Counted from the stretch's first letter, positions 32,796 through 46,382 are shown. The stretch is 64,000 bases of DNA from Volvariella volvacea V23 (GCA_000349905.1 KB722739.1:2050138-2114137); one strand, 5' to 3'. Program-made: numbers and translations. The notes: generated by a model from the letters alone, not told the origin.

Positions 32796-35299
32796 GATAT
32801 AGGGACAGGTCGGGACCAGAGGGTCGCGTCGAGGTTCTTGATTATATGTTTGGGTATCCACAAAGCGTCAATTCCGTCAACTAGAGCTAGGCGCAGCACA
32901 AAGCATCGATCCTCGAAGAGAACGAAGCGAGGGGGGATGGGTAAAATAATCGAATTCCAATATGCACGCATGGCTTTATGAAGCCTTCCGCAAACCCCGT
33001 TTATGGGCTTGGGTATGTGTTGGCAGATGGGAGAACTCATTTGACTTCAGGGCCGCAACAAGGATCAAAAAACATAGAGTGATTATGTAACTCCCTGCTT
33101 TGCCTTCCTTCTTCGTCCGCTTGTGCCTTACCCCCTTTGGATCGGTATAGGCTAGTGATGAATCTCAGAGCCTAATGGGTCCTGTCCGCCATAACGTCAA
33201 GCTGCCACTATTTTCTCCCTTTTGTCACCCCTGCAGCGTTATGTTGAGCAACAGCCTAGACCAGCCGATTCCCAGTTGGCAGGCAGGATCGTTTGGTTTG
33301 TTTGATTAACGTAGGTCCTCTCAGGTCCAGTGGGCGTAATTGGAGGCCAATCATTGTGCCCCAATTCCATCTCGTTTCCCTGAAAGTATGCGCGATTTTC
33401 TGGCTCGATGTGGCGCGTTTATCAGCGACTCGCTCATTTCGGTATGTACGCCACCTTCGATCGTTACATCTTACTTTGGTGGCGCCGCGGTACCATGGAT
33501 GGCTTAAGCTTCGTGAGAAGGCCAAAAATGGGGAAGCGAAATTGAAAAGTCGCTGGAATGCTCTCCTTACGTTACGGGATCATCTCTACCGCGGACTAGA
33601 CTATTTGAAGGAGCAAGAATGCCCTCGCAAAGTCCCTCTGGTATAGTGCCGATTTTAAGCCATCCTCTTGGGCCAAATGACCTCACGAAGATCTGTTGTC
33701 ATGACGAGTTTCATATTTAATATCTACTTAAAGATCCGTTAGGTCAGGCTTGTGGATGGAATGAGCTGAAGGAGCGTACTTAGGACGCTGAATCTACTCC
33801 AAAATTGATGGATGTTGGGTTTATCTTGGGGTACAATTGCCACCGAAGAGATGTGTACAGTTTTTTTTGTAGTCTTACTCCAAGCTACGCTTTTCAAGGG
33901 ATGTAATCCCAAAGTTAGAGCTAATAGATTGCACTTGGAGCATATCCACCTCATGCAAGATATCCGTTAAAATCGGTCTGTGTTTGTGGTCATAGTTGTC
34001 CACAATCTCGATCCAGGCGGAATTAACCCCTCGATATGAAATAATAATTGTACCCAGAGATCAAGTGGCTTCGTCACCTGAGCATTCGAAATGCTACACA
34101 GCATTATAACGCGCCAAGCGCATGGGAGATTGGTTGCTGATGGAATGCTGACGCCTCAACGCGTACGGCTTCAACTTGACCCAATGAGCTTCAAAAGTCC
34201 AATGGGGGTCGGGAACTTGATAAAACCCACAACACAAGTGCCACACGGAGCTTGATACAGTATGAATGGTCAAGTGGTGTTCAAGAACCAGTTGCGGCGG
34301 CTTCCACTTGGCTTCCATTTGTTTCTCCATTCTCCGTTAGGTCAGTGGAGCCGAAGGGATTAGGTCCTGGCACCAGGAACCCGACGGTGCCATGCGCTTG
34401 TCACGGCATCTTCGGTAAACCTGCTGTCAGAGGCAGCCGCCACAGTTCTGCCAATTGACGCCCGCATGCGATCGCGAGTCCCTTGTCGTTCAGCCCGGCG
34501 GCTTCTCCACTGACACTATGTCACTACTTGACGAAATAGTAATAGTGTTCAGGTGGGTGACCATGAAGAACCTCAGAGCAACACCCTGCGCTTGGGCAAC
34601 ATGTCTGCACTCGAACTTCTCATACTCCATATAGACACCTGCCACGACAAGCCCCAAACCTACTCTGGAAACCCCTCAAATGAATCAGCTACGAGCTGAA
34701 TGCACTGTAATGCTGCAAGGCCGCTCTTCTTGACATGGGATCTCTATTCCTTCGCCCAATCGGCGATTAGCCGGAACAAGTATGCTCCTCGACCGACGGT
34801 AGTACGATATCGCCCCCGTACTAGCAACGCCCTACATGGTAGAAACGAGTATGTCATGGAAGATAGGTAGAGTACTAGCTGTTGTGATGTGCGAATTGTC
34901 ATAGACTTTGTGTACTAGACTGAAATAAGCCCGCACACTGTTGTCGTGTTGAGAAGCCGTAATGGCCTTTGCGATAATACGTTCCTTGAGGCCCTCGCTC
35001 GTGGTCTCTGCCGGGCCTTGGACGACAAGGAGTGCGACTCATTAGATGAACGCGTAGGATTGAGGCTCTGTCTGGTTGTGACTGTGACAGCGCAGTCACA
35101 GCGGTGAGGGAATCACATGATTCCGTCTGCAGCCTCCCGCTGTCGTTACCGACGACGACCACGACGTCGCCCTATCATCGAGGACATCGAATAAACACCC
35201 GTGGCCTCCCTCTCAGAGCGACAAGCTCAGTCTCTGCACGACTTCTTCCAGAGTCACCGCTCACGGCTAGTTTGCGGAGTCGCACGACCCGAGCACACG
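32796..35299. other. 2.5 kb gene-poor stretch
   Basis: Upstream regions of the divergent MFS (minus) and peroxin (plus) genes. A frame at 33293-33646 encodes a basic 117-residue peptide with no family signature. A stretch near 34515-34580 vaguely resembles the 3' half of 5S rRNA but was rejected. Nothing else recognised. Confidence 0.5.
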
Positions 35300-37155
35300 A
35301 TGAATTATCTCGAAATACCTTCGAGTGCGACACAACTTCGCCCTGCTCGATCTACAAATGGCTCAACAAACGGCGTCCGTCCCGCTCAAAAAGTGTACAC
35401 GTCCATACCCACCTCAACGCCTCCACCCTCCCCTTCTCGCATGCGTTCAGACTCCAGTTCCAGCTCCTTATCCTCGCCCACATTCTCGCTTTTACCTCAG
35501 ATGCTCTTCTCCACCGCCATTCCTGCTCAGCCTAGCGGTAGCTCGACCAACCCGCGAAAAGGCGGAAAGTCCAAGGGACCTGTCCTATTGACCAATCGAG
35601 ACCCGCTCTCGATACCCATCACAACGAATAATTTCAAGCGCTTCGTCGCGCGGGTTGGTCCGATATTTTGGGTACAGGACAGAATAGAGGAGATTATGTT
35701 TTGGAGACGAGGGTGGAGGATGACGTGCTCCTGGATGGCGTTGTATGCTTTTTTGTGTAAGGCAATATACCAGACTAATTGAAGCCACTAACCCCATGGA
35801 TAGGCTATTACCCTCGCTTTGTATTTATGATTCCCCATGTAGCCTTGATTGCTACCATACTTGCAACATACCCGTATGGCTCTGCGCACACCACGACCGA
35901 TGCTCCTCCAGCTCAAGCTGCGGAGGGATCCGTACCGTGGCAGGCAAACCTGCAGGCCATACAAAACCTAATGGGATTCGTGTGAGCCCTCCGCATATAT
36001 GCTCTCCTCCTGCGTCTGACAATCAGCCTTCCCTAGGGCAGACACACATAGCCTCGTAGTCCCCTACACACACCACCTCTCCCTCGCTCCTCGTCCCGCC
36101 ACCTCAGACCGCCCTCGGACATCCTACGCGCCCCACATCCTCACCTTACTGGTAGTCACCTTCCCACCCCTCCTCTTCCTCGTCTCCCACCCCGCTTTCC
36201 CAATCCGAACCGTTTGCCTCGTCGGCGGCTTGGCGCCATTCATCATCAACAACCCCGAAGTCCAAAGAATCACACCTATACTATTACGTTTTGTTCTTCC
36301 CATTCTTGAACATGCTTTTAGAACATCAATGCGCTGGTTATCAAGACACAGCATGCGCGTCAAGTTCTTCGGGAAAGTGGTAGCATACCCAGCGGAATTG
36401 GTCAACGCACCTCTCCCGTCCGTCAATTCTGCGGGAAGCCTTGTGCAGAGGCTGATCGACGACGACAGGCTGATGGATGAATGCTGGAACGCGGAGATGA
36501 GAGAGGTCGAGTTGTGGGAGAACGAGAGATTCGGCGGTGGTTCGTTTGTTCTTGCTCTCGTGTTGTTGGCTTGAATGCTGATGGATCTTTGTGTATAGCA
36601 CAATCGCCTGCTATAACGCCCGCCACAGCTGGGATTCACGAAAGCCTCGCTATATCTACATCTCATGGCGGATGGAGCAAGGCCAATCTTAAACCCGGAG
36701 AACGAACGGCGTGGACTAGAGGCCGTGATGGATGGAGCGGCGTAGGCAACCCCAACGGCGACGGGGGCGAAGTGAGGTCTGTGACATTGTCTCTTTCATC
36801 AACCACATTTCTACTTTCTTCGAATTGCTGACAAAACCTTTTGAAACAGCAGTAATTTGACGTTTTCGCTTGCCCCCGGGTGGGTGTTTGTCCATACGGA
36901 GGATTGGAGGAAGGATGTTGCCGCTAGCTGGGCGGAGTGTGGTGGTGATGAGGGTAAGCTTGGATTCCTCTTTCCCTTATCAATTCCTCATATATGTCGT
37001 ATGCTCATTTTGTGACGACAGATGGCTGGGTGTACACCAACGAAGTGTGGTTGAATCCCAGGCCAGTGCAATCTGGGCCTGGGTTTCATTGTGTCACGAG
37101 AAGGAGAAGGTGGACGAGGAGGGTTTGGTATGATTCTACGAGGGTTACTCAATAG
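35300..37155 (+). CDS. Pex30-type peroxin with dysferlin (DysF) domain
   Basis: Family members are ER/peroxisome membrane proteins that control peroxisome number and size. Six exons fit exactly in phase: 35300-35756, 35804-35981, 36037-36539, 36599-36776, 36850-36953 and 37022-37155, giving 517 residues. The first 100 residues are Ser/Pro-rich and disordered (MNYLEIPSSATQLRPARSTN). The reticulon-like peroxin domain runs from about residue 105: ITTNNFKRFVARVGPIFWVQ, EEIMFWRRGWRMTCSWMALY, YYPRFVFMIPHVALIATILA and a second hydrophobic pair, LTLLVVTFPPLLFLVSHPAF. The C-terminal DysF pair follows: FGGAQSP leads to GGWSKANLKPGERTAWTRGR and SLAPGWVFVHTEDWRKDVAA, ending with WVYTNEVWLNPRP and TRRRRWTRRVWYDS. 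The start at 35300 is the first in-frame ATG. A conserved single-copy gene, with no sign of decay. Confidence 0.92.
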
Positions 37156-37518
37156 TTATAGAGAGTAGGTTTATCTATTATAGAAACGAAGGGCTTTTTC
37201 ATAGCTTTCCTTTAATGTCACTTTTCAGAGGGTTATACGTAAACTCCTGAATCTATTATTTTATCCTTTCTTTGTCGGGATACGTGGCAGGTTTATTGTA
37301 CGCGATACGTTGGAGAAGTACTCAGTGCATGAGATGATCATCGCAGTTGGGAAACTCGAAATACAAGCATGATAACTAGAGTGTATACACGCAAAGTCCA
37401 GTCTCTGCTCGTTCTCGACTAATCTTCGAACTCACAAGTACAGATATGACAGGATAGAAACGATATAGCAAAACAACGAGCAATCAGTAGGTTTACGTTC
37501 AATCGTCGAGCCTCTCGA
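37156..37518. other. no gene seen (convergent 3' ends)
   Basis: Between the peroxin gene (plus) and DUF6535 copy 2 (minus). Nothing recognised. Confidence 0.5.
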
Positions 37519-39579
37519 TCAATCTGAATCTTCTTTCAAACGGAGGACTGCCAGAGGGGCAAGTTCAACTTCACCCATAGCATGGCTCGGATGCCGAGGC
37601 AAGTCTCCTTCCCATGGACCATACGACTTTTCCATCACAGCTTCATAGAATTCCTTCCACTGTGGGTGATTCCGTCCAACAGATCCGACCATCCCGTATT
37701 TCGTGAGCGCGAGCTGGATGCCTGCCGTTAACGCCACCAACCAGTGCCATCCGGCGCCATCTCCTCGATTGGCTTGTTCTTTCCAGTTTTCTTTGTTGGT
37801 TTGCAGCACGGGATATACTTCGTGGTATAAAGCGCGGATGTACATCGTAATGGCCTCTGGAAGCTCGAAAACGTGCCCCCCGAACGGCCCAAACGTCGTG
37901 GTTTGGGGGAAAGCATCGGAGAAGCCGACGACTATCAGGCAAGTTTCCATCTCGGAGATATCAAGCTCTCGTGCCTCATCTTCGCTGTTACGTTCAGATT
38001 GCTGCTGCAAGTCACGAGTGCTATTATGGAGGAAGGTGAATTTCTCTGTGCGGGTGACGACATCTTGAGCGAGGCCCCCGAGCACGTAGATGTGAAAAAC
38101 GCCAATGCCCTTTGCATCCTGATGGATCCACGACCAATAGAGAAATTGGGCCAGAGGCTTGAGAGGGATATCGTTCTGGGGGATCTTGGTCGTGGGGCTA
38201 CCTTCGTGGTGGAGAACCCTGAGCAGCTTCTCGTGCTGTTCAGTGGGAAGGGAGGCGAGGTCCTCCGGAGCATGGGAGATCCGTTCATGGACCTGGCTGA
38301 GCAACGCTGCCACAAAGTCGTCGTTGAACCAGGGGCTGCCTTGCTGGTACAACATGTCGATCATCTTGACGTACAGTTCGAGGCTGTCCAGATGCACGAG
38401 CATGCCCGGGACGACATTGAAGACGTCCCCGCGGTGTGCCCAGGTCTCGCATGTCCACTGGATAAAGGATTGGACGTACACGGCCTGTCCTGCGCCGCGC
38501 TTCCACTGTTCGTCCCATTGGGTCCAGCTCTGGCATTTTGAGGCGTAAAACTCGATCCTTCGTAGCCACCGGAAGATGGGACCGCCGAACAGACGAAAGC
38601 TGAGCCAGTACACGATAGTCGCCAACCAGAGCGCCGACGAGCGAATCATCACAAAGCACAGCCATGCCTGAGGCGACTTGTACGGGCATTGGACTTCAGG
38701 CAATGTAGTGTCGTTGGCGGACACCGTCTGCATGATGGGCGCCAGAGCGGTGCCGAACAGGATCAGGGTTACGATGCAGGTCACCGTCATGATCGCGACT
38801 GCCACGGCGCGCTCGAGTTCGTAGAGAAAGTGGCATAGTCCGGCGAAGAAGAGGAGGACGGCTAGTTGGAGGAGGACGGGGAGGATTGAGATGACTTGGG
38901 GGACTTTCCAGCCTTTGAGTCCGGCGTATCGGAGTTGGCGGAGCAGGATGGACTCGACGGGGGATAGTTGGTGAGGGTCTCGTTGGTACTCCCGGATCCA
39001 TTGAAGGCATAAGATTCCGACGAGGACGGTGGACAGGCTGATGGAGAGGCTGAGGAACCACAGTGTGTTCACAGCAACGGCATAGGATTTTCGTGGTTCT
39101 GCGTCGAATGAAAGGGAACTGAGGACCGGGTTGTTGGTGTATGCGAGTGGATTGGATAGGTTTGCGAGTTGGAGGGAAATCTGGGTCATCATTTTGGCAG
39201 TTGTCTCCGCTGGATCGCTTTCGAGCCATTGGTAGGACTCGACAGTGAACGCGGTTACTGTGGCCGCGAATAAACTGGACTTGAACGTTGTTGGATTTCA
39301 CGGTCATTCTTCGATCGAGATGACTACGCACGAATATGAGGAGGTTTTGAATTTCTTCATTCCATCCCTTACACATTTCGTTATCGTGTTTCTCTATTTC
39401 CTTGGACACTATTCTCCATGATTCTTCTTCTTTTGCACCACCGTGCTGAAACGATATCCTCAGAGGTCTGCTGGAGTCACAATCGTTCATCCTACCTGAG
39501 AAGAGCGCGTGGTGCTATTGCGGGCGCTAGCGTACTCCCGGAATTTAGGTATATCATTTATCCCATTGGGGGTGATCAT
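37519..39579 (-). CDS. DUF6535 membrane protein, copy 2 (intact, full length)
   Basis: The only intact full-length DUF6535 gene in the window and the best reference for the family. Exons 39579-39496, 39445-39332 and 39279-37519 give 652 residues. Introns are 50 bp (GTAGGA...TTTCAG) and 52 bp (GTGCGT...TTCAAG), both in phase 0. Exon 1 encodes a short polar leader (MITPNGINDIPKFREYASAR). Exon 2 holds EKHDNEMCKGWNEEIQNLLI. Exon 3 begins SSLFAATVTAFTVESYQWLE, where membrane segment 1 sits, then SDPAETTAKMMTQISLQLAN. Three more segments are TLWFLSLSISLSTVLVGILC, VISILPVLLQLAVLLFFAGL and IMTVTCIVTLILFGTALAPI. Next come CPYKSPQAWLC and a tail of about 400 residues, mostly helical with Trp-rich turns (WTQWDEQW, CETWAHRGDVF), ending in LDISEMETCLIVVGFSDAF and KYGMVGSVGRNHPQWKEFYE. 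Function unknown. Confidence 0.9.
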
Positions 39580-40287
39580 TCTCAGTGCGCGCTTTGGTTT
39601 CGTCGAATTGCAGGAATTGCACTTGGTAAAACCCAACAGACTACAGAGTTGTTTTGCTGGACGATCAAAGACCTAGAAGAGGAGCGAACTCAACAGGACT
39701 GCCCGATGCGATGTATGGTGATTTGAAAAATCCTTGGGTCTACGTGGGTCCTTGCTTGATACTTGGAGTGGAGTACGGCGGTCTGAGCGGCGGTCCTCGT
39801 GCATTCATTTTCAGGGTTTACGTCATTTACCTACTAGTAGGCGCTCATCATTGCCGACTCGGATAGCCTGGACGTAGTTACATGCTTGTATGCTGGAACG
39901 AATGCTGATATCCCTGTGTGAGCATATTAGTTCGTGATATTTAGCATGTCAGTTTTACTTGCCAAATGAGTGACCTCACTAACATATAGCGCCCATTTTT
40001 ATTTTTTACGAAGTGCCTTCGCGTGGTGCTATCTTTCTATTATCGCTTTTTGAAGTATGAGTCAGGCAATCTTACTCTTGAATCCAATATTCCATTATCA
40101 AGCCACATAACAATGTTACTGAATACGACACAGACGGAAACAGAAGCGAAAAATAGGGAGGACATGAAACAGCAGAGCGAACGAGATCAGTAAGCGTAGT
40201 TATGAATATACATTCAACATTCAGCATTCGAGAATCAACCTTATCGATCAATTCGGGAGGGCAGCTGAGGAAAACGACCTTGCTGTA
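39580..40287. other. no gene seen
   Basis: Upstream of DUF6535 copy 2 and downstream of copy 3. Nothing recognised. Confidence 0.5.
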
Positions 40288-42351
40288 TTATGCGGCCACA
40301 TTGTCTGCCGAGTGACCCGGGTGCTGAGGCATGCTTGTTTTCCATGGGCCATATGGCATTTCTACCACCAATTCGTAGAATTCCTTCCACCGCGGGTGAC
40401 TACGCCCGTATGTTTCAACCTCCCGGAGGCCGGTAAGCATAATCTGAATGCCTGCAGTCAGTGCCACTAGCCACAGCCATCCACTATCTGCTGTGTTGAT
40501 CGCTTCATTGGCTCTCCGCTTCCAATCATTTTTTTTGGTTTCTAAGACTGGTAGTACTTTTCGAAGCAATGTCTGGATGTGCTGTCGAAATATATCGTTC
40601 AAACGCCGTATACAAATCGAGTCTCGAGAAATAAACTGGGAGAGGCCAAGGAGAATTATGCAAGTTTCCATCTCGGGAATATTTAGCTCTTGTTCATCCT
40701 TGTTGCAAGCATCTTCAGATCCCCGTAAGTTATGGAGGAAGGCGAAGTTCTCCGTACGCACGATGAGGTCTTCAGTCAACCCTGCTAGCATGTACATGCG
40801 CCCTTCATCAGGGTCCTGATGGATCCGCGACATACTTGAATAGAGAAATTTGGACAATGACTTGAGGGGTATATCGCTCCAAGGATTCTTGTCCATAGCC
40901 AAGGAATATCCATGAAAGAGAATTCCTACGAGCTTCTCATGCTGTTTATCGGGAAGGGAGGCAAGGTCCTTTGGATTATGAGCGATCCTCTTGCAAACCT
41001 GACTGAGTAATTTTGCCCCAAATTCGAGGGTAAACCAGAGGTTATTGGGCCTGTACAGCAAGTCGATCGTATCGACATGTAACTCGTGGCTCTCGAGCTC
41101 GGCCAACATGCTCGGAACTGCATCCAGCATATCCCTACGATGTCCCCAAGTCTCAAGTGTCCACGATAAAAAGGATTTTATCTGCGTAGCCTGTCCAACA
41201 CTCGTTCTCCATTGCTCATCCCAATGAATCCAATTCTGGAAGCCAATTTGACCGGAGGTTTGGGCATCCGGATCATTCGCAAAATCAGCTATATCACGAA
41301 GTGCAGCGAAAAGATTGTTATTGGGAAGCAATAGCAAGGCTTTTGCCAACCAGTTCGCCAACTTCATCCACCATTTTGTGAACCCTTTTCGCGGTCTGTC
41401 GACCATCAGATAGCATAGCCACGCCTGAGGAGATTTATATGGGCATTGAACTCTGGGCAAAGCGCTACCATCGCTGAATGTCCTCTGCATGATTGGCGCC
41501 AGAGCGATGCCGAACAGGACGAGTGTCACAATGCACATCACCGGCATGACGGCAGCTGCCACGATGCGATCGAGTTCCCACAGAAAGTGACATAACCCAA
41601 CGAAAAAGAGAAGGACGGACAGCTGAAGGAGGACAGGGAGCACAGAGATGATTTGAGGGACCTTCCAACCAGTCAGCCCACGTATCGGTGTTGGCGAAGC
41701 AGGAGAGCTTCCATCGCGGTCAGGTGGTGAGCGTCCCGTTGGTATTCTCGGATCCATTGAAGGCACAGAATACCGACGAGGACAGTAGAGAGGCTGATGG
41801 AAAGGCTGAGGAACCACAGGATGTTAACTATAACTGCGTATGGTTTTCGTGGTTCTGGATCGAATGAAAGTAAACTGAGAGCCGAGTTTCTGGTGTAGGC
41901 AAGTGGATTGGATAGGTTTGCGAGCTGCAGGGAAATCTGCATCGTCATTTTTGCAGTGGTCTCTGCTGGATCGCTTTCGAGCCATTGGTAGGACTCAATT
42001 GTAAAGGCAGTTACCGTGGCTGCAAATAAACTGGACTTCACTGCAGTTAGATCTCGTTGGCACTTCCCAACTGAAGTGGATATTACCCACAAATATAAGG
42101 TGATTCTGAATCTCCTCATTCCATGCCTGGCACATCTCATTATCATGCTTCTCTACCTCCTTGTATAGTCTCCACGATTCTTCTGCTACTTTTGTGTCAC
42201 TTGATGTTATGCCAACACCCTAATGCAATATTCTGCGTCAATTCGTCGAGATAGAGGTCACATAGCCTACCTGGGGAGGATACGTATTATTCCTACTATG
42301 AATATACTCCTGAGGTTTGGGTTCATCACTAGTCGCATTGAAGGTGTTCAT
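40288..42351 (-). pseudogene. DUF6535 membrane protein, copy 3 (single frameshift)
   Basis: Same architecture as copy 2. Exon 1 (42351-42271) starts MNTFNATSDEPKPQEYIHSR and ends at CAG/GTAGGC. Exon 2 reads GVGITSSDTKVAEESWRLYK, then EVEKHDNEMCQAWNEEIQNH. Exon 3 starts SSLFAATVTAFTIESYQWLE after an AAG acceptor, as in copy 2. Membrane segments ILWFLSLSISLSTVLVGILC, IISVLPVLLQLSVLLFFVGL and VMPVMCIVTLVLFGIALAPI are kept. At about 41676, right after LLLRQHRYVG, one base is missing (GTGGGC-TGACT against GGCCTTACG in copy 1), so the frame breaks between the second and third segments. The 1.4 kb downstream is fully open to YGPWKTSMPQHPG and the stop at 40288. Loss must be recent, or it is a sequence error. 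Confidence 0.87.
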
Positions 42352-43447
42352 TCCCACTACGTGCTTTGTTTCTTAAAATCGTAAGGGGTGTATTCAGTAA
42401 AACCCACTTGATAGTGTGGCTGTGATTAGGCGTAGGCGAGAATGTAGGCAGAGAAGGGAACGACCTGAGTCATTATCTAGGATATATGGTAACCCACATG
42501 CTGACTCCTCAAGTCAATGGGTAAGCCATTGCTTGACATTTGGACTGGAAGTATCCACCCTTGTGCCTTTATTCCTAGAGGGTTGACGTCACTATCAGAT
42601 AGACGCAGCTAATGGCGGACAAGGTTCTCAGTAAGCCAAGTACGCACCAAGCTCTCTCTCGATTTTTCGAGTCCCTTGACCCAACTCCTTTCACCGCACG
42701 TCTTTCGGCTTCAGATGGAGAGATGCTTTTGGGCGAATGCTTGTGTGATCCTTGGACCTTGGACCTATCAAGCGTCAATCGATATGTATGGGGGCGCTTG
42801 ATCTGGCGCTTGATCCTGCGGAGCACATCACCCTGAATAGCAACACCTACTTGATCATGACTAACCGAATAGGTGTGGGCGAGCTTCGTTGACTTGTAGG
42901 GTCTTTAGGTCACATCACCTGCGAAATTTCAATAGGTCTTGCCAAAGACAGTGCAAGGCCTCTTTCCTTGTATGCTCTTGAGTAGAAGGACTAGTTTGGG
43001 TTATGGCGATCCTGGCACGCGGTGACTCCCGAAAGCAATGTCTGTCCGACTCTGTCGCCGAAAAAGGCAGCCCTAAGTTCACCAACAGGAAAGGAGTTCA
43101 TTTTCTGGGTCTTGGAAGTGCTGTCTTCCTATTGTAATCCAAGATATGGCGTCCAGCTGCTCAAGAGTGCCTGTTTGCAAGTTTCAGAACCATAAAATGG
43201 GAAAGCGTGAATATTCCGACTCCGCTTTAAGTTTAGTGACTGGGCACAGTCCGCTGCTCTGTCGAAATTGAATGTCCGACAATGGCAAGGTCGGCAAAGC
43301 AGCATAACCAATTGCGAAGACTCAAAATATTGGGGAATTCGGGATCTATAGGACTTACGATGCGTGCGTGTGCTCATTTCATTTGTACTTCTTTCATGCC
43401 ATGCAATTAGCTGATTTCATGCGATACGTACATGCACGGGTAAAATG
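42352..43447. other. no gene seen
   Basis: Between DUF6535 copies 3 and 4. Short frames at 42575-42836 and 43129-43377 have no family signature. Confidence 0.5.
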
Positions 43448-45534
43448 CTACACGACGACTTCAAGCAATGGAGATGCGGGCAAGTCTCCTTCCCAAGGGC
43501 CATACGGCTTTTCTATCACCATTCCATAAAGTTCTTTCCAGTGTGGGTGATCATTTCCGATCGCCTCAACCATGCCCAACCTAGTAAGTGCAAGCTGAAT
43601 TCCAGCTGTTAACGCTACCAACCACGCCCACCCACCATGCTCTCCATTAGCTCGTCCTTTCCATAACTGCAAAACTGGTAGTACGTCTTGGCATAGAGAC
43701 TTGACGTGCTTAAAAATACATCCGGAAATTCAGGAAACCTAGATAGCGGGATGCGTAGAGGGAATGTATCGGATAAACCGAGAACCATAAGGTGGACTTC
43801 TATCCCGGAAATATTCAGTTCATATCCTTCATCTCGACTAGTGCCTTCAAGCTGTCGTGACCCACGGGCGACAACAAAATCGAGCCGCTCCGTGCATGCT
43901 ATGACGTGCTTTGTTTGACTTAACAGTTCCTCTAGGTGATAGCTTGTAGTAGCACCTGGATCCAGATGGGTCCATGACCAATAGAAGAATTTGGCTAAAG
44001 CTTTGAAAGAAGCATCATCCAGGGTATGCCCAGTATAATGAAGGTCATAATTTTTGAGAATTTCTAGTAGCTTTACGTGTGACTTTGAGGGAAGTGTAGC
44101 AAGAGCCTTTGGAGCATGTGTGAGCCTCTCAAGGATCTGATTGAACATGTTCGTCTGAAAACTGTCGTTGAACCAAGGGCTCCACTGCTGGTATAACAAA
44201 AGGATCATCTCGGTGTGTAGTTCGGGGGTATCAAGGCGTTCCAGTATGTTTGGAACCGCTTCAAAGACGTCGCTGCGATGACCCCACGTATCGCGTATCC
44301 ACAGGATGACGGACTCGATGTATGTTGCATGCCCAACATTCTTCCTCCACTGCTCATCCCACTGAATCCAGCTCCGGAAATTCGCACTTTCTCCAATCCG
44401 CGTAAAGGCTTCGAGAAAAGAGAGGCCATAACCGGTCCATGTGGTAAATAATACCAAGATCCTGGATAGCCATCGTCCTGAAGGCCGGACCATGAGATAG
44501 CACAACCACGCTTGAGGTGATTTATATGGGCATTGAACGCTTGGTAAAGTTGGTTTATTATTGAGTATTCTCTGCACGATCGGTGCCAGAGCGGTGCCGA
44601 ACAGGATTAATGGCACACTGCATATCATGGGCATGATAACAACCGCCACGATGCGATCTAATTCATATAGGAAGTAGCATAGGCCGAGGAAAAAGAGAAG
44701 GACCGCTAGCTGAAGTAGTACGGGGAGGGTTGAGATGATCTGAGGGACTTTCCAACCAATAATCCCCACATATCGAAGTTGGCGGAGCAAGACTGCATCT
44801 TGTGCTGACAAGTGGTGAGGGTCTTTCTGATACTCTCGTATCCATTGGAGGCATAGAATACCAATCAGGACGGTGGAGAGGCTGATTGAAAGACTGAGGA
44901 ACCATAAAATGTTGACGACAACAGCGCAGGACCTTCGCGGTTCTGGGTCGAAGGAAAGTGAGGCAGAAAGGGCCGAGTTATATTCCAGTGGATTGGATAG
45001 GTTTGCGAGTTGAAGGGAGATTTGCGTCATCATTTTGGCAGTTGTCTCTGCTGGGTCGCTTTCGAGCCACTTGTGGGACTCTATGGCAAAAGCAGTCACA
45101 GTTGCTGCGAATAAGCTGGCCTTCAACATGATTAGAACAATCTCGTTAATTTTTCTCCAGTTGAGTGAGCACCCACAAAGACGAGGAGGTTTTGAATTTC
45201 TTCACTCCATGCTTTACACATTTCGTTATCGTGCTCCTCTATCTTCTTGTATAATGGATTCCATGGGTCTCTTGCCTTTTTCGCATCGTTTGAGATCCTA
45301 TTGCGCTAATGCAAATACCCATAAGTTAATCAAAATAGCAGTCATTTATCCTACCTGAGACTGCAAAGCACTATCGTCAGCTTCGAAATACCCCCTGAAA
45401 TTTGGATCATTAATAGTCATTGGATGTGAGTTGCTTGGATTGCAGGAGCTATTTTGTCGAGCAACAGAATGAGTGTTAGGTTTGGGGGGAAGGTAAAGTG
45501 ACCAGTCATCAGTTGGAATATTAATATACGACAC
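43448..45534 (-). pseudogene. DUF6535 membrane protein, copy 4 (frameshift near C-terminus)
   Basis: Exon 1 ends LQSQ/GTAGGA and may start at 45534 (MSYINIPTDDWSLYLPPKPN) or at the inner Met at 45420 (MTINDPNFRGYFEADDSAL), which matches the leader length of copy 2. Exon 2 holds DPWNPLYKKIEEHDNEMCKA and WSEEIQNLLVF. Exon 3 starts near ASLFAATVTAFAIESHKWLE and stays open for about 470 codons, with segments ILWFLSLSISLSTVLIGILC, IISTLPVLLQLAVLLFFLGL and VIMPMICSVPLILFGTALAP. The tail breaks at about 43713 in a run of five T (after FPEFPDVF). The expected C-terminus is then read in another frame (LWKGRANGEHGGWAWLVALT through HPHWKELYGMVIEKPYGPWE). A truncated protein lacking only about the last 85 residues could still be made. 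Confidence 0.87.
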
Positions 45535-46382
45535 GCGGATTCCTCGAGCTAAAGCATGAGGTCTTACTAGACGCTGTGGAATAAGGGTCCGAGATAACTC
45601 GCTAAACTGTGCTTGGAGGCAGCGCTTTTATTCGCTGTCGACGTCAACCAGCCTCCTGAAGCATCTTGGGTGTTCTCTTTGATGTGTTGCAAGTCAGAAT
45701 TACGGGAACCAAATCTAGCTGTTGAGCTCGAGAGGCGCCCCTTTCTGTGCATTCATCTCTCCGGTGGCCAGCATGGTGCAACGCTTCAATAGGCTCGGAA
45801 GGGGTGGGATTAGCATGACACTACTCTTCATAACCCCCTTGAACACGTTCACCGGTGCTTGTATTGAGCTGTGACAAGGAACTAGAGGAATGTTTGAACC
45901 TCAATGCTTTTGAGTGCGTATGACAGCGACAATGGAACGCGGTCTGTGGAAGAGCTTATGCACCCTTATCACGGGTCAATCTGCGCTCTGATTTGCTTTT
46001 CACAGTTCACGGTACACTGCCTTTGGCCACCTGATCCCGTTCCGTCAATATGAAACCACCCCTGGATTGTCGCGTTCCCCATATCGCGGCCGCATCGCTC
46101 GCCTCGCTTCGTCCTCGTGTACGAAATGTGACATCAGCTGCAGATTATCGCTTTCATTCCTTTCTTCGCCCGTTGTAAGCTCGCTATCAGCACATCTACC
46201 TTTCGCTTTTTGGGACAAAGGAGACAACGTAGGTCCGGAACACGAGTACAATCTGAGGAGACAGGGGGTATAAAGACATCACCGTCTGCGGGTACGCCAT
46301 CGTCAAGGGCACACCCTTACACCCACCTTCAACCACAGGCCACTCCCCATCCGCAGTTATCGTTCCCTTGATCGCTACCATC
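45535..46382. other. no gene seen
   Basis: Divergent upstream regions of DUF6535 copy 4 (minus) and the SPRY gene (plus). A minus frame at 45567-45752 has no support. Confidence 0.5.

Noticed and set aside
33293..33646. Plus-strand 117-codon frame in the 33-35 kb gap
   Set aside because: No homology, no neighbouring exons and only average protein texture.
34515..34580. Stretch with gtgttcaggtgggtgaccat resembling the 3' half of 5S rRNA
   Set aside because: Only about 25 bases resemble the C-box region; the 5' half and pairing stems cannot be found upstream.
45567..45752. Minus-strand 61-codon frame upstream of DUF6535 copy 4
   Set aside because: Not needed for the gene: the leader exon and its donor are already placed at 45534-45361, and no splice link exists.
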